Shown here piece after piece: positions 1 to 10,074 of a stretch of DNA of 64,000 bases (its first letter is position 1; every line of letters starts with the position of its first letter). Both the position numbers and the translations under genes were made by a program. The notes beneath the pieces were generated by a model. It was not told the DNA's origin. It did no database searches and saw nothing but the letters and a program-made list of their open reading frames with translations. The stretch spans positions 21,071 through 85,070 of the forward strand of contig JAPTWT010000281.1 in the NCBI GenBank assembly GCA_028064935.1. Direction: 5' to 3'. The DNA comes from Gammaproteobacteria bacterium. Its GTDB lineage: Bacteria > Pseudomonadota > Gammaproteobacteria > Acidiferrobacterales > Acidiferrobacteraceae.

Positions 1-618
1 GGTCAGCCGGGCACCCTGCAACCACGGTCGCGTCTCGTCGGCATAGACCATGCTGATGCCCCCGACCGCGGCCGCGGCGCGCACCACGCCCAGCGCGGTG
101 CCATACCCCCCGGTGGCCAGCGCCCCGGTATTGCAATGTGTCAGCACCCGCGCCTTGGGCGGCAGCAACGCGGCGCCGAGCGCGCCCATACGCCGGTTGG
201 CGGCGATATCCTCGTCATGCAAGCGCCGCGCGGCGGTGAGCAGCGTGGCCACCGGGGGCCCCGCGCCGACGGTCTCCATCACGCGCTCCATGCGATCCAG
301 GGCCCAGCCGAGATTCACGGCCGTGGGGCGGCTTTCGCGCAGCACCGTAAGATCGGCGCGCGCGGCCGCGCGCCAGTCGGTGGGCACGCGCCTATAGGCC
401 TCGGTGACCGCCAGCACCGCGCCATAGGCCGCGGTCACCCCGATCGCCGGCGCCCCGCGCACGACCATGGCGGTGATGGCGGCCGCGACCTCGCGCGCCG
501 TCGCGCACTCTTCATAGCGCAGTGTAGAAGGCAGCACGCGCTGATCCAAAAGTCGCACCGCGCCCTCGCGCCACGCGACGGCGCGCACCTTGTCATAGAG
601 AACCGCATCCACCGCCAT
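1..618 (-). CDS. mtnA: S-methyl-5-thioribose-1-phosphate isomerase, partial
   Basis: Converts 5-methylthioribose-1-phosphate to the ribulose form in the methionine salvage pathway. The gene enters from the left edge, so the C-terminus is missing; about 206 codons are present. Reading the complement gives the family hallmarks VRGAPAIGVTAAYG near the N-terminus and THCNTGALATGGYG, which carries the catalytic cysteine. A GGAGG (complement of 620-624) lies only one base before the ATG at 618 but seven bases before an in-frame GTG at 612, so the GTG could be the true start. It is divergent from mtaD, with about 590 bp between them. The same set mtnA, mtaD, ubiG, gph occurs in Pseudomonas aeruginosa (PA3169-PA3172). 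Confidence 0.92.
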   Translation of the reverse strand, partial: MAVDAVLYDKVRAVAWREGAVRLLDQRVLPSTLRYEECATAREVAAAITAMVVRGAPAIGVTAAYGAVLAVTEAYRRVPTDWRAAARADLTVLRESRPTAVNLGWALDRMERVMETVGAGPPVATLLTAARRLHDEDIAANRRMGALGAALLPPKARVLTHCNTGALATGGYGTALGVVRAAAAVGGISMVYADETRPWLQGARLT

Positions 619-1212
619 TCCTCCGCACGCCCTGGGACACAACGTCCGGCGATGATGCTATCATGACGAAGGTCGCTTTTTCGTTGGGTCTATGGCAAAA
701 AGTCTCGCACAGCCCCCCCCCCCGACCGCCATGGCGGGGCCGCCAGTCGTCGGGGTGCGCGCCCTGTTCGCCTGCGGCGACACATTGCCGACGGCGGCCC
801 GATTGGCACATTCGGGCCATGGCCTGGACCGTGGCAGGCCTTACAGCGGGCGGGGCTCTTTGTCGTCCGCCGCTCAAAGGCGTCGTGGCGGTGGGGCATG
901 CCTGCCGGGAGCTCCTCCACCACAACCCCGTGGACAGCCCGGAGGGCAAGCTGGTGGGACTTTTCAAGAAACGGCCGCGCTCCCGCCACGAACATGTCCC
1001 GGCGCCCTCCGATCAGGAACAGTGTCGCGCCGAGATGGCAAGCCTGCGGCCTAACGGCATGCGCATCGTGCCGATCGCGCACCACGAGTCCCCGGTGCGC
1101 GATTTTTGCCATTCGTTCGCCCGGCGGGAGGGTGGTCGCATCGTCGCGACCGGGACCTTCCGCGCCAAAACCGCGCACACGCGCTAGACCCCCCAACCAC
1201 GCGAGGGTTGTC
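619..1212. other. Unassigned region between mtnA and mtaD
   Basis: About 590 bp with no gene I can recognise. Open frames run on both strands (663-1187 plus; a minus frame that continues antisense into mtaD), but none has a convincing ribosome-binding site, family motif or normal amino-acid composition. A run of 11-12 C lies near 712-723. The length is unusual for this compact window. It may be decayed coding sequence or an old insertion; I could not match it to any transposase with confidence. Confidence 0.3.
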
Positions 1213-2535
1213 ATGGACTTCGATCTTTGCCTGAAGGCCCCCTGGATCATCCCGGTGGAACCACGCGGCGAGGTGCGGCACGACCACGCCGTGCTCATAC
1301 GCGACGGCCGCATCGCGGCGATCGTGCCGCAGGCGCAGGCCCCGCAGGCGGCGCACACCGTGGACCTCCCCGGACATGTCCTGCTCCCGGGCCTCGTCAA
1401 TGCCCATACCCACGCCGCCATGACGCTCTTTCGCGGGCTTGCCGACGATCTTCCGCTCCAGCAATGGCTGCATGAGCATATCTGGCCGGCCGAAGGCCGT
1501 CATGTCAACGCCGACTTCGCGCGCGACGGCAGCGCGCTCGCCGCGCTCGAGATGATCCAAGGCGGCACCACCTGTTTCGCGGACATGTACTTCTTCGCCG
1601 ATGAGACCGCGCGCGTGGCAACCAGCGCCGGGCTGCGCGCGGCGCTCGGTCTCGTGGTCATCGACGTGCCGACCGCCTGGGCCCGCGACCCCGAGGAATA
1701 CCTGAGCCGCGGGATCGCGCTGTGCGACCGATGGCGCCATGATGCGCTCATCACGCCCCTGCTCGCCCCGCACGCCCCCTACTCGGTCTCCGACGAGACA
1801 CTAAAGCGCATCCGCGTGCGCGCCGACGAGCTCGATATCGCCCTGCACATGCACATCCACGAGACCGCAGGCGAGATCACCCAATCGCTGCAGAGCCACG
1901 GCGTACGCCCCCTGGCGCGGCTCGACCGCCTGGGGCTTATCCATGCCAACCTCATGGCCGTGCACATGACCCAGCTTACGGCAGACGAGATCGCGCTGTG
2001 CGCCGCGCGCGGGGTAAGCGTGGTCCACTGCCCCGAGTCCAACCTGAAGATCGCCGCCGGTATCTGTCCGGTCCCATCGCTCGTCCATGCCGGCGTCAAT
2101 GTCGCCCTCGGCACCGATGGCGCGGCCAGCAACAACGATCTCGACATGCTCGGGGAGATGCGCACGGCGGCACTCCTTGCCAAGGGCATGAGCGGGGACG
2201 CGACCGCGGTGCCGGCGGCGGTGGCGCTGGAGATGGCGACCTTGAACGGCGCCCGCGCCTTGGGACTTGGCGATGACATCGGCTCGCTTGTGGTCGGCAA
2301 GAGCGCCGACGTCATCGCAATCGATTTGCGCGCACCCTCCACCCAGCCTGTCTATGACCCGCTTTCGCAGCTCGTCTATGCCGCAAGCCGTGGTCAGGTG
2401 ACGCATGCCTGGGTCGCGGGCCGGCCGCTCTTGCGCGACCGACAGGTGCTGACCCTGGACGAAAGGGCGATCATCCGCCAGGCGGCGGCCTGGCGTGATA
2501 AGATACGCGCGAGCGATCATGGAGGCCTGTCATGA
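1213..2535 (+). CDS. mtaD: 5-methylthioadenosine/S-adenosylhomocysteine deaminase (TRZ/ATZ family)
   Basis: A metal-dependent amidohydrolase of 440 aa that probably deaminates 5'-methylthioadenosine (and possibly S-adenosylhomocysteine) to the inosine form. Visible metal-site motifs are NAHTH (His65, His67), MHIHET in the middle and TDGAASNND near residue 300. The ATG at 1213 follows GAGGG with a normal spacing; the open frame extends upstream but lacks family similarity there. Next to mtnA it fits the deaminase route of methionine salvage known from Pseudomonas aeruginosa PA3170, where MTA is deaminated before phosphorolysis. Its stop overlaps the ubiG start (ATGA), so the two are probably translationally coupled. 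Substrate choice cannot be read from the sequence alone. Confidence 0.93.
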   Translation: MDFDLCLKAPWIIPVEPRGEVRHDHAVLIRDGRIAAIVPQAQAPQAAHTVDLPGHVLLPGLVNAHTHAAMTLFRGLADDLPLQQWLHEHIWPAEGRHVNADFARDGSALAALEMIQGGTTCFADMYFFADETARVATSAGLRAALGLVVIDVPTAWARDPEEYLSRGIALCDRWRHDALITPLLAPHAPYSVSDETLKRIRVRADELDIALHMHIHETAGEITQSLQSHGVRPLARLDRLGLIHANLMAVHMTQLTADEIALCAARGVSVVHCPESNLKIAAGICPVPSLVHAGVNVALGTDGAASNNDLDMLGEMRTAALLAKGMSGDATAVPAAVALEMATLNGARALGLGDDIGSLVVGKSADVIAIDLRAPSTQPVYDPLSQLVYAASRGQVTHAWVAGRPLLRDRQVLTLDERAIIRQAAAWRDKIRASDHGGLS

Positions 2536-3242
2536 CCCCGGCGCAGAATGCCGACCCCAAAGAACTCCAACGATTCGAGACGGTCGCCGCCCGCTGGTGG
2601 GACCCGCAGGGACCGCTCAAGACCCTGCACGGCATGAACCCGTTGCGCCTGCGATTTATCAAGGAGCGCGTCGATCTGGCGGGCCGCAAGGTGCTGGACG
2701 TGGGCTGTGGCGGGGGTCTGCTCACGGAGGCCATGACCGCCGCCGGGGCCAGCGTGACGGGCATCGATCTGGCGCACGAGGCGCTGCTCGTGGCGCGCCT
2801 GCATGCCATCGAAAACGGTCTTACCATCGACTATCGCGAGACCTCGGTCGAGGACCTCGCCAACACGAGCCCCGCCACCTTTGATGTCGTGACCTGCCTT
2901 GAGATGCTGGAACATGTACCCGACCCCGCATCGGTGGTTTCAAGCTGCGCGCGACTCGTGAAGCCCGGCGGCCGGGTGTTCTTCTCGACCATCAATCGCA
3001 CGCCCAAGGCGTGGTTGATGGCGGTCGTGGGCGCGGAATACCTGCTGAACGTCCTGCCACGCGGCACCCACGAGTACGCGCGCTTCATCCGCCCCTCGGA
3101 GCTCGCCGCGTGGATGCGGGCCGCGGGGCTCGCGACCGAGACCATAAGCGGCGTGCGCTACTGGCCGGTGGTCGAGCATTACGCGCTGTCGCCTACGGTC
3201 GACGTCAATTATCTCGTGTGTGCACGGCGCGAGGGGCCTTGA
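2532..3242 (+). CDS. ubiG: Ubiquinone biosynthesis O-methyltransferase
   Basis: SAM-dependent methyltransferase that carries out both O-methylations of the ubiquinone ring. The 236-aa protein has the normal length. Motif I is VLDVGCGGGLLTEAM followed by the acidic GID; the post-I motif EMLEHVPDP is typical of UbiG. It starts inside the mtaD stop codon (ATGA) and its own stop TGA is shared with the TTG start of gph, so the four genes read as one tight unit. Ubiquinone is the electron acceptor for the complex I encoded later in the window. Confidence 0.96.
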   Translation: MTPAQNADPKELQRFETVAARWWDPQGPLKTLHGMNPLRLRFIKERVDLAGRKVLDVGCGGGLLTEAMTAAGASVTGIDLAHEALLVARLHAIENGLTIDYRETSVEDLANTSPATFDVVTCLEMLEHVPDPASVVSSCARLVKPGGRVFFSTINRTPKAWLMAVVGAEYLLNVLPRGTHEYARFIRPSELAAWMRAAGLATETISGVRYWPVVEHYALSPTVDVNYLVCARREGP

Positions 3243-3886
3243 CGCGCGAGGCCGTACTGTTCGACCTGGATGGCACGCTCGCCAACACCGCCCCGGATCT
3301 GGCGCTGGCGCTTATGGCGTTGCGGCCGCCGGGAAGCCCGTCTGTGGACCCGGAACGGGTGCGGCGGGCGACGGCCGTGGGCACGGTCGCGCTCTTGCGC
3401 GAAGGGCTCGGCCTTGAGCCGGACATGGCCGACTACGAGGCGACGCGCGCGGCCTTTCTGGCCCATTATCAGCGCCTGATCGGCACCGCCACCGAGCCGA
3501 ACGCGGGCATGATCGAGGTCCTGGATGCGCTCGAGGCCCGCGGCCTTCCCTGGGGGGTCGTGACCAACAAACCCGAACACCTGGCGGCGCGCGTGCTCGC
3601 CGCCCTGGGCCTGAATGGTCGCGCCCGCTGCCTGGTCGGCGGCGACACGCTGGCACGCCGCAAGCCCTATCCCGATCCCCTGCTCCACGCCTGCCGGCTC
3701 ATGGGTATCGCCCCCGATCGCTGCATCTATGTCGGCGACGACGAAGGGGACATCGAGGCGGCCCACGCCGCCGGCATGCCGGGCCTGGCGGTGGCCTTCG
3801 GCTACGCCCCCCCGGACGAAGCCCGGCGCTGGGGGGCCGATGGCCTGTTAATCACCCCCGCCGAGCTTTTGGCCTTCCTTGACTGA
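3239..3886 (+). CDS. gph: Phosphoglycolate phosphatase (HAD family)
   Basis: A 215-aa HAD-superfamily phosphatase that dephosphorylates 2-phosphoglycolate, arising from DNA repair or from the RuBisCO oxygenase reaction. Motif I is LFDLDGTLANT (two catalytic Asp), motif II lies in VVTNKPEH, and motif III/IV are KPYPDP and YVGDDEGDIEAAHAAG. I take TTG at 3239 as start: it overlaps the ubiG stop (TTGA) and follows GAGGGG, though only two bases away. A GTG at 3218 is the alternative. The 3' end overlaps the convergent queD by 39 bp. Confidence 0.9.
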   Translation: MTREAVLFDLDGTLANTAPDLALALMALRPPGSPSVDPERVRRATAVGTVALLREGLGLEPDMADYEATRAAFLAHYQRLIGTATEPNAGMIEVLDALEARGLPWGVVTNKPEHLAARVLAALGLNGRARCLVGGDTLARRKPYPDPLLHACRLMGIAPDRCIYVGDDEGDIEAAHAAGMPGLAVAFGYAPPDEARRWGADGLLITPAELLAFLD

Positions 3887-4243
3887 TCCCGGTCCTTCAT
3901 AGGCGCAGCCGGAGGTGCAGGTCTCGTGGATCACGACCCGCGCAAGGCCCGGAAGCACATCCGCGAGCCGCCCCCAGACATATTGGGCAAGACATTCGCT
4001 GGTCGGATTCTCGAGGCCCGGGATATCGTTCAGATAATGGTGATCGAGGTCATCGAAGATCGGCCGGAAGGCCGCGCCGACGTCGGCAAAATCCATCACC
4101 CAGCCGCACCGCGCATCGACCAGCCCGCGGACATGGACGTCGATACGAAACGAGTGCCCGTGCAACCGCCAGCACTTATGGCCCTCGGGCAGGCCGGGCA
4201 GACGATGCGCGGCCTCGATCCGGAAGCTCTTGAATATCTCCAT
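3848..4243 (-). CDS. queD: 6-carboxytetrahydropterin synthase
   Basis: Makes 6-carboxy-tetrahydropterin from dihydroneopterin triphosphate in queuosine/7-deazaguanine biosynthesis. The 131-aa sequence is close to Escherichia coli QueD: EAAHRLPGLPEGHKC with zinc His13 and catalytic Cys24, then RLHGHSF (His28, His30), LDHHYLNDIPGLENPTSE and the C-terminal HETCTSGCAYEG. The ATG at 4243 is preceded by GGAGGGG at proper spacing; a GTG four codons upstream is less likely. It follows the CbbY-like gene by 15 nt in the same direction and is probably co-transcribed. Its 3' end overlaps gph. Confidence 0.94.
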   Translation of the reverse strand: MEIFKSFRIEAAHRLPGLPEGHKCWRLHGHSFRIDVHVRGLVDARCGWVMDFADVGAAFRPIFDDLDHHYLNDIPGLENPTSECLAQYVWGRLADVLPGLARVVIHETCTSGCAYEGPGSVKEGQKLGGGD

Positions 4244-4258
4244 GGTCCCCTCCACGAC

Positions 4259-5017
4259 TCACGCCCGGGCGATTTTAAGCGCCATCAGGGCATCGACATC
4301 GAGCATGCGGCCCGCAAACGCCGTCCCGGACAAACGGACCATCGGCCGGTCCGGTTCGCCCAGGTGATCGACCACGAGCAGCGCTGCCGAGAAATCCTGC
4401 GCGCGCGTATAGTCGGTGACCGTCACGATGGTATCCAGGCCGGCGCCGGTGGCGGCGCGCAGACCGTTCTCCGAGTCCTCGAAGGCCAGGCAATCGCCGG
4501 CCGGCAATCCAAGCCCCGCCAGGACATATTCATAGACATCGGGCGCCGGCTTCTTGGCCGCCACGCAATCGCCGGCCCCCACGGTATGAAACCAGCCGCG
4601 CGCCTGGGGTCCGAGCGCCGCCCATATCGGCTCGAGATTCTTTTCCGTGGTGGTCGTGGCGATCGCAAGCTTAAGGCCCCGGTCGCGGGCCTCGGTGAGC
4701 AATCGCCGTATGCCCGGGCGCAAAGGCACCCCTTCGGTATTCAGGAGATCGCTGTAGATATCGGTCTTGCGCGCATGCAAATGCCATATAAGGACGTCCA
4801 GATCGCCCGCGGGGCGCAAATCGGGCCGGACGCACGTAAAGAAATGGAGGAGCCGCTCCTTGCCCCCGGTGATGCCAAGCAATCGTCCGTAAAGCGTCTC
4901 ATCCCACACCACCGGCAGGCCCTCGGCCGCGAACGCGCGGTTGAATGCCACGCGATGCCCATCCCGCTCGGTATCGGCCAATGTCCCGTCCACATCAAAA
5001 ATCAGTGCCTTCAGCAT
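4259..5017 (-). CDS. CbbY-like HAD phosphatase
   Basis: A 252-aa HAD subfamily IA hydrolase of the CbbY/beta-phosphoglucomutase-like group. Motif I is LIFDVDGTLADTERDGHRVAFN, then the helical cap, the LAIATTTT motif II region, KKPAPDVYEYVL (motif III Lys) and LAFEDSENGLRAATGAG (motif IV). CbbY enzymes of carbon-fixing bacteria hydrolyse xylulose-1,5-bisphosphate, an inhibitor of RuBisCO, but no RuBisCO genes are in this window, so the substrate is open. The ATG at 5017 has AGGGG five bases upstream; the frame extends 36 codons further without family similarity. It is divergent from dksA and leads queD. Confidence 0.85.
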   Translation of the reverse strand: MLKALIFDVDGTLADTERDGHRVAFNRAFAAEGLPVVWDETLYGRLLGITGGKERLLHFFTCVRPDLRPAGDLDVLIWHLHARKTDIYSDLLNTEGVPLRPGIRRLLTEARDRGLKLAIATTTTEKNLEPIWAALGPQARGWFHTVGAGDCVAAKKPAPDVYEYVLAGLGLPAGDCLAFEDSENGLRAATGAGLDTIVTVTDYTRAQDFSAALLVVDHLGEPDRPMVRLSGTAFAGRMLDVDALMALKIARA

Positions 5018-5079
5018 CTCGTCCCCTATTTCAAGGTATCGCTCAAAACCGGCCACGCCCCCGCCCGTCGGACCCTTTC

Positions 5080-5108
5080 TTGCATGCCCCTGTGCTTTCT
5101 GGTATAGA
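5080..5108 (+). promoter_or_regulatory. Predicted sigma-70 promoter of dksA
   Basis: A TTGCAT (5080-5085) and TATAGA (5103-5108) are separated by 17 bp and lie about 50 bp before the dksA start codon. Four of six positions match the consensus in each box. Read by eye only. Confidence 0.5.
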
Positions 5109-5158
5109 TTCGCGCTTGCTCGCAAGCCCTACCATTGTCTCGAGCGCAGGAGTAATCG

Positions 5159-5599
5159 ATGGCGGTCACGAAGAAGAAGGAAGTTCAGACTCTGCTGCAT
5201 GGCATAAAGCCTTATTCCGTCGCCGAGGGCGAAGAATACATGAATAGCCGCCAGCGCGAACACTTCCGCAAGGTTCTGCTCGCCTGGAAGGCGGAACTCA
5301 TACAGGAAGTCTCGCGCACCATGCACGCCATGCAAGACGAGACCGCCAACCATCCGGACCCGAATGATCGCGCGAGCCAGGAAACCGACATGTCGCTGGA
5401 GCTGCGCAATCGCGAGCGCGAGCGCAAATTGATCAAGAAGATCGACGAGGCCGTGAGTCGCATCGATGCCGACGATTACGGGTATTGCGAGAATTGCGGC
5501 GTGGAAATCGGCGTGCAGAGGCTCGAGGCGCGACCCACCGCCACCTTGTGCATAGACTGCAAGACCTTGGACGAGATCCGCGAAAAACAGATGGCTTGA
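5159..5599 (+). CDS. dksA: RNA polymerase-binding transcription factor DksA
   Basis: Binds the RNA polymerase secondary channel and, with ppGpp, adjusts rRNA and amino-acid promoters. The 146-aa protein has the expected coiled coil with the tip motif HPDPNDRAS (acidic residues Asp67 and Asp70, equivalent to Asp71/Asp74 of Escherichia coli), the conserved SLELRNRERERKLIKKI, and a four-cysteine zinc finger (Cys110, Cys113, Cys131, Cys134). AGGAG six bases before the ATG supports the start. It stands alone between the divergent CbbY-like gene and the DedA gene, which starts 121 bp downstream. Confidence 0.97.
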   Translation: MAVTKKKEVQTLLHGIKPYSVAEGEEYMNSRQREHFRKVLLAWKAELIQEVSRTMHAMQDETANHPDPNDRASQETDMSLELRNRERERKLIKKIDEAVSRIDADDYGYCENCGVEIGVQRLEARPTATLCIDCKTLDEIREKQMA

Positions 5600-5720
5600 G
5601 GGTGCGGGGCGGCCCGCGGGTGCGCACCGGCCCCTCGCGCCGTGACGTCACCCGGGAGAAACGGACTCCGGGTCGGCCGGTCGCCACAGGCCTGGTTATG
5701 AAAGGACCGAGGGGTCGGCT

Positions 5721-6392
5721 GTGATACACGCCTTCATCCATGCCCTGGCCGGCGCGATGCTGCTCATGATCCGCCAGACGGGCTACATCGGCATAGCGGC
5801 GCTCATGATGCTGGAGAGCGCCTGCATCCCCATCCCCTCGGAGGTCATCATGACCTTCTCGGGCTATCTGGCGTCGACCAAGGCCCTGGGCCTTTTCGGG
5901 GTCATAGCGGCCGGCACCATCGGCAACGTGGCAGGCTCGCTTGCCGCCTATGCCCTCGGGGCCTACGGCGGGCTGCCGTTTTTGCGCCGCCACGGCCGCA
6001 AGATCCTGATATCGCCCCACGACCTCGACTCCGCGCACGCCTGGTTTGCGCGCCACGGCCACGCGGCGGTGTTCCTAGGCCGCCTGCTGCCCATCCTGCG
6101 TACCTTCATATCGCTGCCGGCGGGCGTGGCGCGCATGCCGCTTGCGGCGTTCATCGCCTATTCGGCGGCCGGCTCCCTCGTCTGGTGCGCGGTTTTGGCA
6201 TGGGTCGGTCTGCGCCTTGGTCAACATTGGCAGGCGCTCTCGCCCTATATGCACGGCGTGGATAATGCCGTGGCCGGCGGCCTTATGGTGTTCCTGGTCC
6301 TTGCCGTGCGCCGCCATCGACGCGCGGCTCGCAAGCCCCCTATCGCCGGTGATCAACGAAAGCCAGGGGCCGAATCCAACGAACGGATCTGA
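5721..6392 (+). CDS. DedA family membrane protein
   Basis: A 223-aa integral membrane protein of the DedA/SNARE-associated (VTT) family. These act in membrane homeostasis; some members flip undecaprenyl phosphate or phosphatidylethanolamine. Visible hallmarks are ESACIPIPSEVIMTFSGYLA near the N-terminus and the central FLGRLLPILRTFISLPAGVARMP segment with its conserved arginines. Several hydrophobic helices follow, and a basic tail ends the protein. GTG at 5721 follows GAGGGG with seven bases spacing. The acs gene begins 16 bp downstream, so the two may be co-transcribed. The particular substrate is unknown. Confidence 0.88.
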   Translation: MIHAFIHALAGAMLLMIRQTGYIGIAALMMLESACIPIPSEVIMTFSGYLASTKALGLFGVIAAGTIGNVAGSLAAYALGAYGGLPFLRRHGRKILISPHDLDSAHAWFARHGHAAVFLGRLLPILRTFISLPAGVARMPLAAFIAYSAAGSLVWCAVLAWVGLRLGQHWQALSPYMHGVDNAVAGGLMVFLVLAVRRHRRAARKPPIAGDQRKPGAESNERI

Positions 6393-6408
6393 TATCGGGA
6401 GATAAACC

Positions 6409-8381
<1,973 letters not shown>

Positions 8382-8385
<4 letters not shown>

Positions 8386-9359
8386 CGCCCTTTAGGGCCC
8401 CGGTCTGGGCCCGCAATCCCCACGCCCAGACCGTGCTCGGGGCGCTGAAAGACCGCGCCCGCGGCGAGGTCTTGACGCGCGAGCGCGTGACGCTGCCCGA
8501 TGGGGATTTCCTGGACCTGGACTGGCTCACGCCCTCGCCACGCACGGGCCCCACGGTGCTCATACTCCACGGGCTTGAAGGCTCCTCGCGCTCCCCCTAT
8601 ATCACGCGCCTCTTGCGTCATTGTCGGGGCGCCGGCTGGAGGGCCGTCGTCATGCACTTTCGGGGATGCAGTGGCGAGCCCAACCGCCTCCCGCGAGGCT
8701 ATCATGCCGGCGAGACCCAAGATCTCCAGGCGATCGTCGATCTCTTGACGCGCCGCCACCCCGAGGGCGTGTGCGCGGTCGGCTATTCGCTCGGGGGCTC
8801 GGTGCTATTGAAGTGGCTCGGCGAGCGCGGCGAACAGGCGCCGCTCAAGGCCGCGGCCGCCGTCTCGGTACCCTTCGAGCTCGCGAGCGCCGCGCGTCGC
8901 CTGGACAGCGGGCCATCGCGCCTCTATCAATGGGTACTGTTACGCTGGCTAAGGCGCTCGCTGGCACGCAAGGTCCGGGCGCGGGGCGGCGACGTGCGGT
9001 TTCTGAAGGCGCTGCGCGACTTCCGGGCCTTCGATGGTGCGGTGACCGCCCCCCTGCACGGCTTTCGTGACGCCGACGACTATTACCGGCGCGCCAGCTG
9101 CCGTCCCTATCTTCGTTATATCAGCGTCCCGACACTGCTCGTGCAGGCCGAAGACGACCCGTTCCTGATGCCCGGCAGCACACCCACCGCGGGCGAACTC
9201 GCGAGCGCGGTGCGCCTGGAGCTCTATGCGCAAGGGGGGCATGTGGGCTTCATTGCCGGAGGTACCCCGTGGGCGCCACGTTTTTGGCTGGACGACCGCC
9301 TGGGGGCCTTTCTCGGGCCTTACATGCATGAGGCCCGCGTGAGTCCGCGGGCCTCATAA
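8382..9359 (+). CDS. YheT-type alpha/beta hydrolase
   Basis: A 325-aa alpha/beta-fold hydrolase of the YheT/ABHD1-3 family, putative esterases of unknown physiological substrate. Visible are the N-terminal [14 protein letters not shown], the oxyanion segment [12 protein letters not shown], the nucleophile elbow [16 protein letters not shown] (Ser136), the acid in [10 protein letters not shown] and the histidine in GGHVGF. It overlaps the acs stop by four bases, so it is probably made with acetyl-CoA synthetase; whether that has metabolic meaning is not clear. The last codons are part of a strong inverted repeat. Confidence 0.88.
9329..9356. terminator. Bidirectional hairpin terminator candidate
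   Basis: A perfect 11-bp inverted repeat (9329-9339 with 9346-9356, six-base loop) lies between two convergent genes and overlaps the end of the yheT-like gene. No strong T run follows on either side, so its strength as an intrinsic terminator is uncertain. Confidence 0.55.
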
Positions 9360-9368
9360 CCCAGCCGC

Positions 9369-9875
9369 TCAGGGCTTCAGCAGATCAAAGCCGTGCTGCT
9401 CGAGCTGCATGATGCGGATCACGCCGCCCGGCACCACCGCCGCCTGCGGCAGGAGCTTCGGGAGATGCCCGGTCTTGGCCTTGATCCCGAGCATCGTCAT
9501 ATGACAGGCATCGAACTCCACGCCCTGGGCATTCAGGCTCTGCACGCGCAGCTTGAGGGGGCTGTTGGCAAACAGCATCTTGAGCCCGGGCCCATAGGCC
9601 ACGACCACGATCTGGATCTTGTCGGAACCAAAGTAATTCAACACATTGGCGACGTTCGAGAGCGCGAGACTCCAGCGATGCGGATTGCCTTGATCGACCT
9701 GCACGACCAGATGCTCCTTGGCGAACGGGTGCGAATGGATGAATTGCGGCTTATTGAAGTCGTAATGATGGAATAGCGTCCAGTTCTCGGCCAGGGCCGG
9801 CACCGCCAGAACCCCGGAGGCCAGGATCACGAACAACCATTTGCGCAGGACTGCCATTTTACGTAGGGCTGCCAT
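9369..9875 (-). CDS. Exported DsrE-like protein
   Basis: A 168-aa protein with a Sec signal peptide (basic start, hydrophobic segment, likely cleavage at ALA-E, residues 27-29) followed by a DsrE/DsrF-like fold: a beta strand IQIVVVAYGPGLKMLF and then GVEFDACHMTML with Cys124 at the place of the persulfide-carrying cysteine of DsrE proteins. The ATG at 9875 has AAGAGGT upstream; an ATG ten codons earlier has none. It stands alone on the minus strand. Its sulfur-handling role is inference; many exported DsrE-like proteins are uncharacterised. A relative lies at 51994-52491. Confidence 0.75.
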   Translation of the reverse strand: MAALRKMAVLRKWLFVILASGVLAVPALAENWTLFHHYDFNKPQFIHSHPFAKEHLVVQVDQGNPHRWSLALSNVANVLNYFGSDKIQIVVVAYGPGLKMLFANSPLKLRVQSLNAQGVEFDACHMTMLGIKAKTGHLPKLLPQAAVVPGGVIRIMQLEQHGFDLLKP

Positions 9876-10074
9876 AGAACCTCTTTTGAGCGTGGTGTGG
9901 GTCATCCTGGGGTGGTTCAGGCAATCCTGCTCGACCCCCCTCGTATTATCGCCGGCGCATTCCCGCGCCCGCCGCCAGTTAGTCGCCCTACCGCCGCCGG
10001 ATCTTACGCCGGCGGGTGCCCCGGATCGGGCCCCCCGGACCCTCCGGCCCGGGCGCCACCGATACCCGCCGCCC

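Noticed and set aside
690..1160. Possible transposase remnant on either strand
   Set aside because: A few Cys/His pairs suggested a zinc-ribbon, but no catalytic motif, terminal repeats or target duplication could be seen.
3926..5107. 393-aa plus-strand open frame
   Set aside because: It is entirely antisense to queD and the CbbY-like gene, which have clear family motifs; the frame is a GC-rich shadow.
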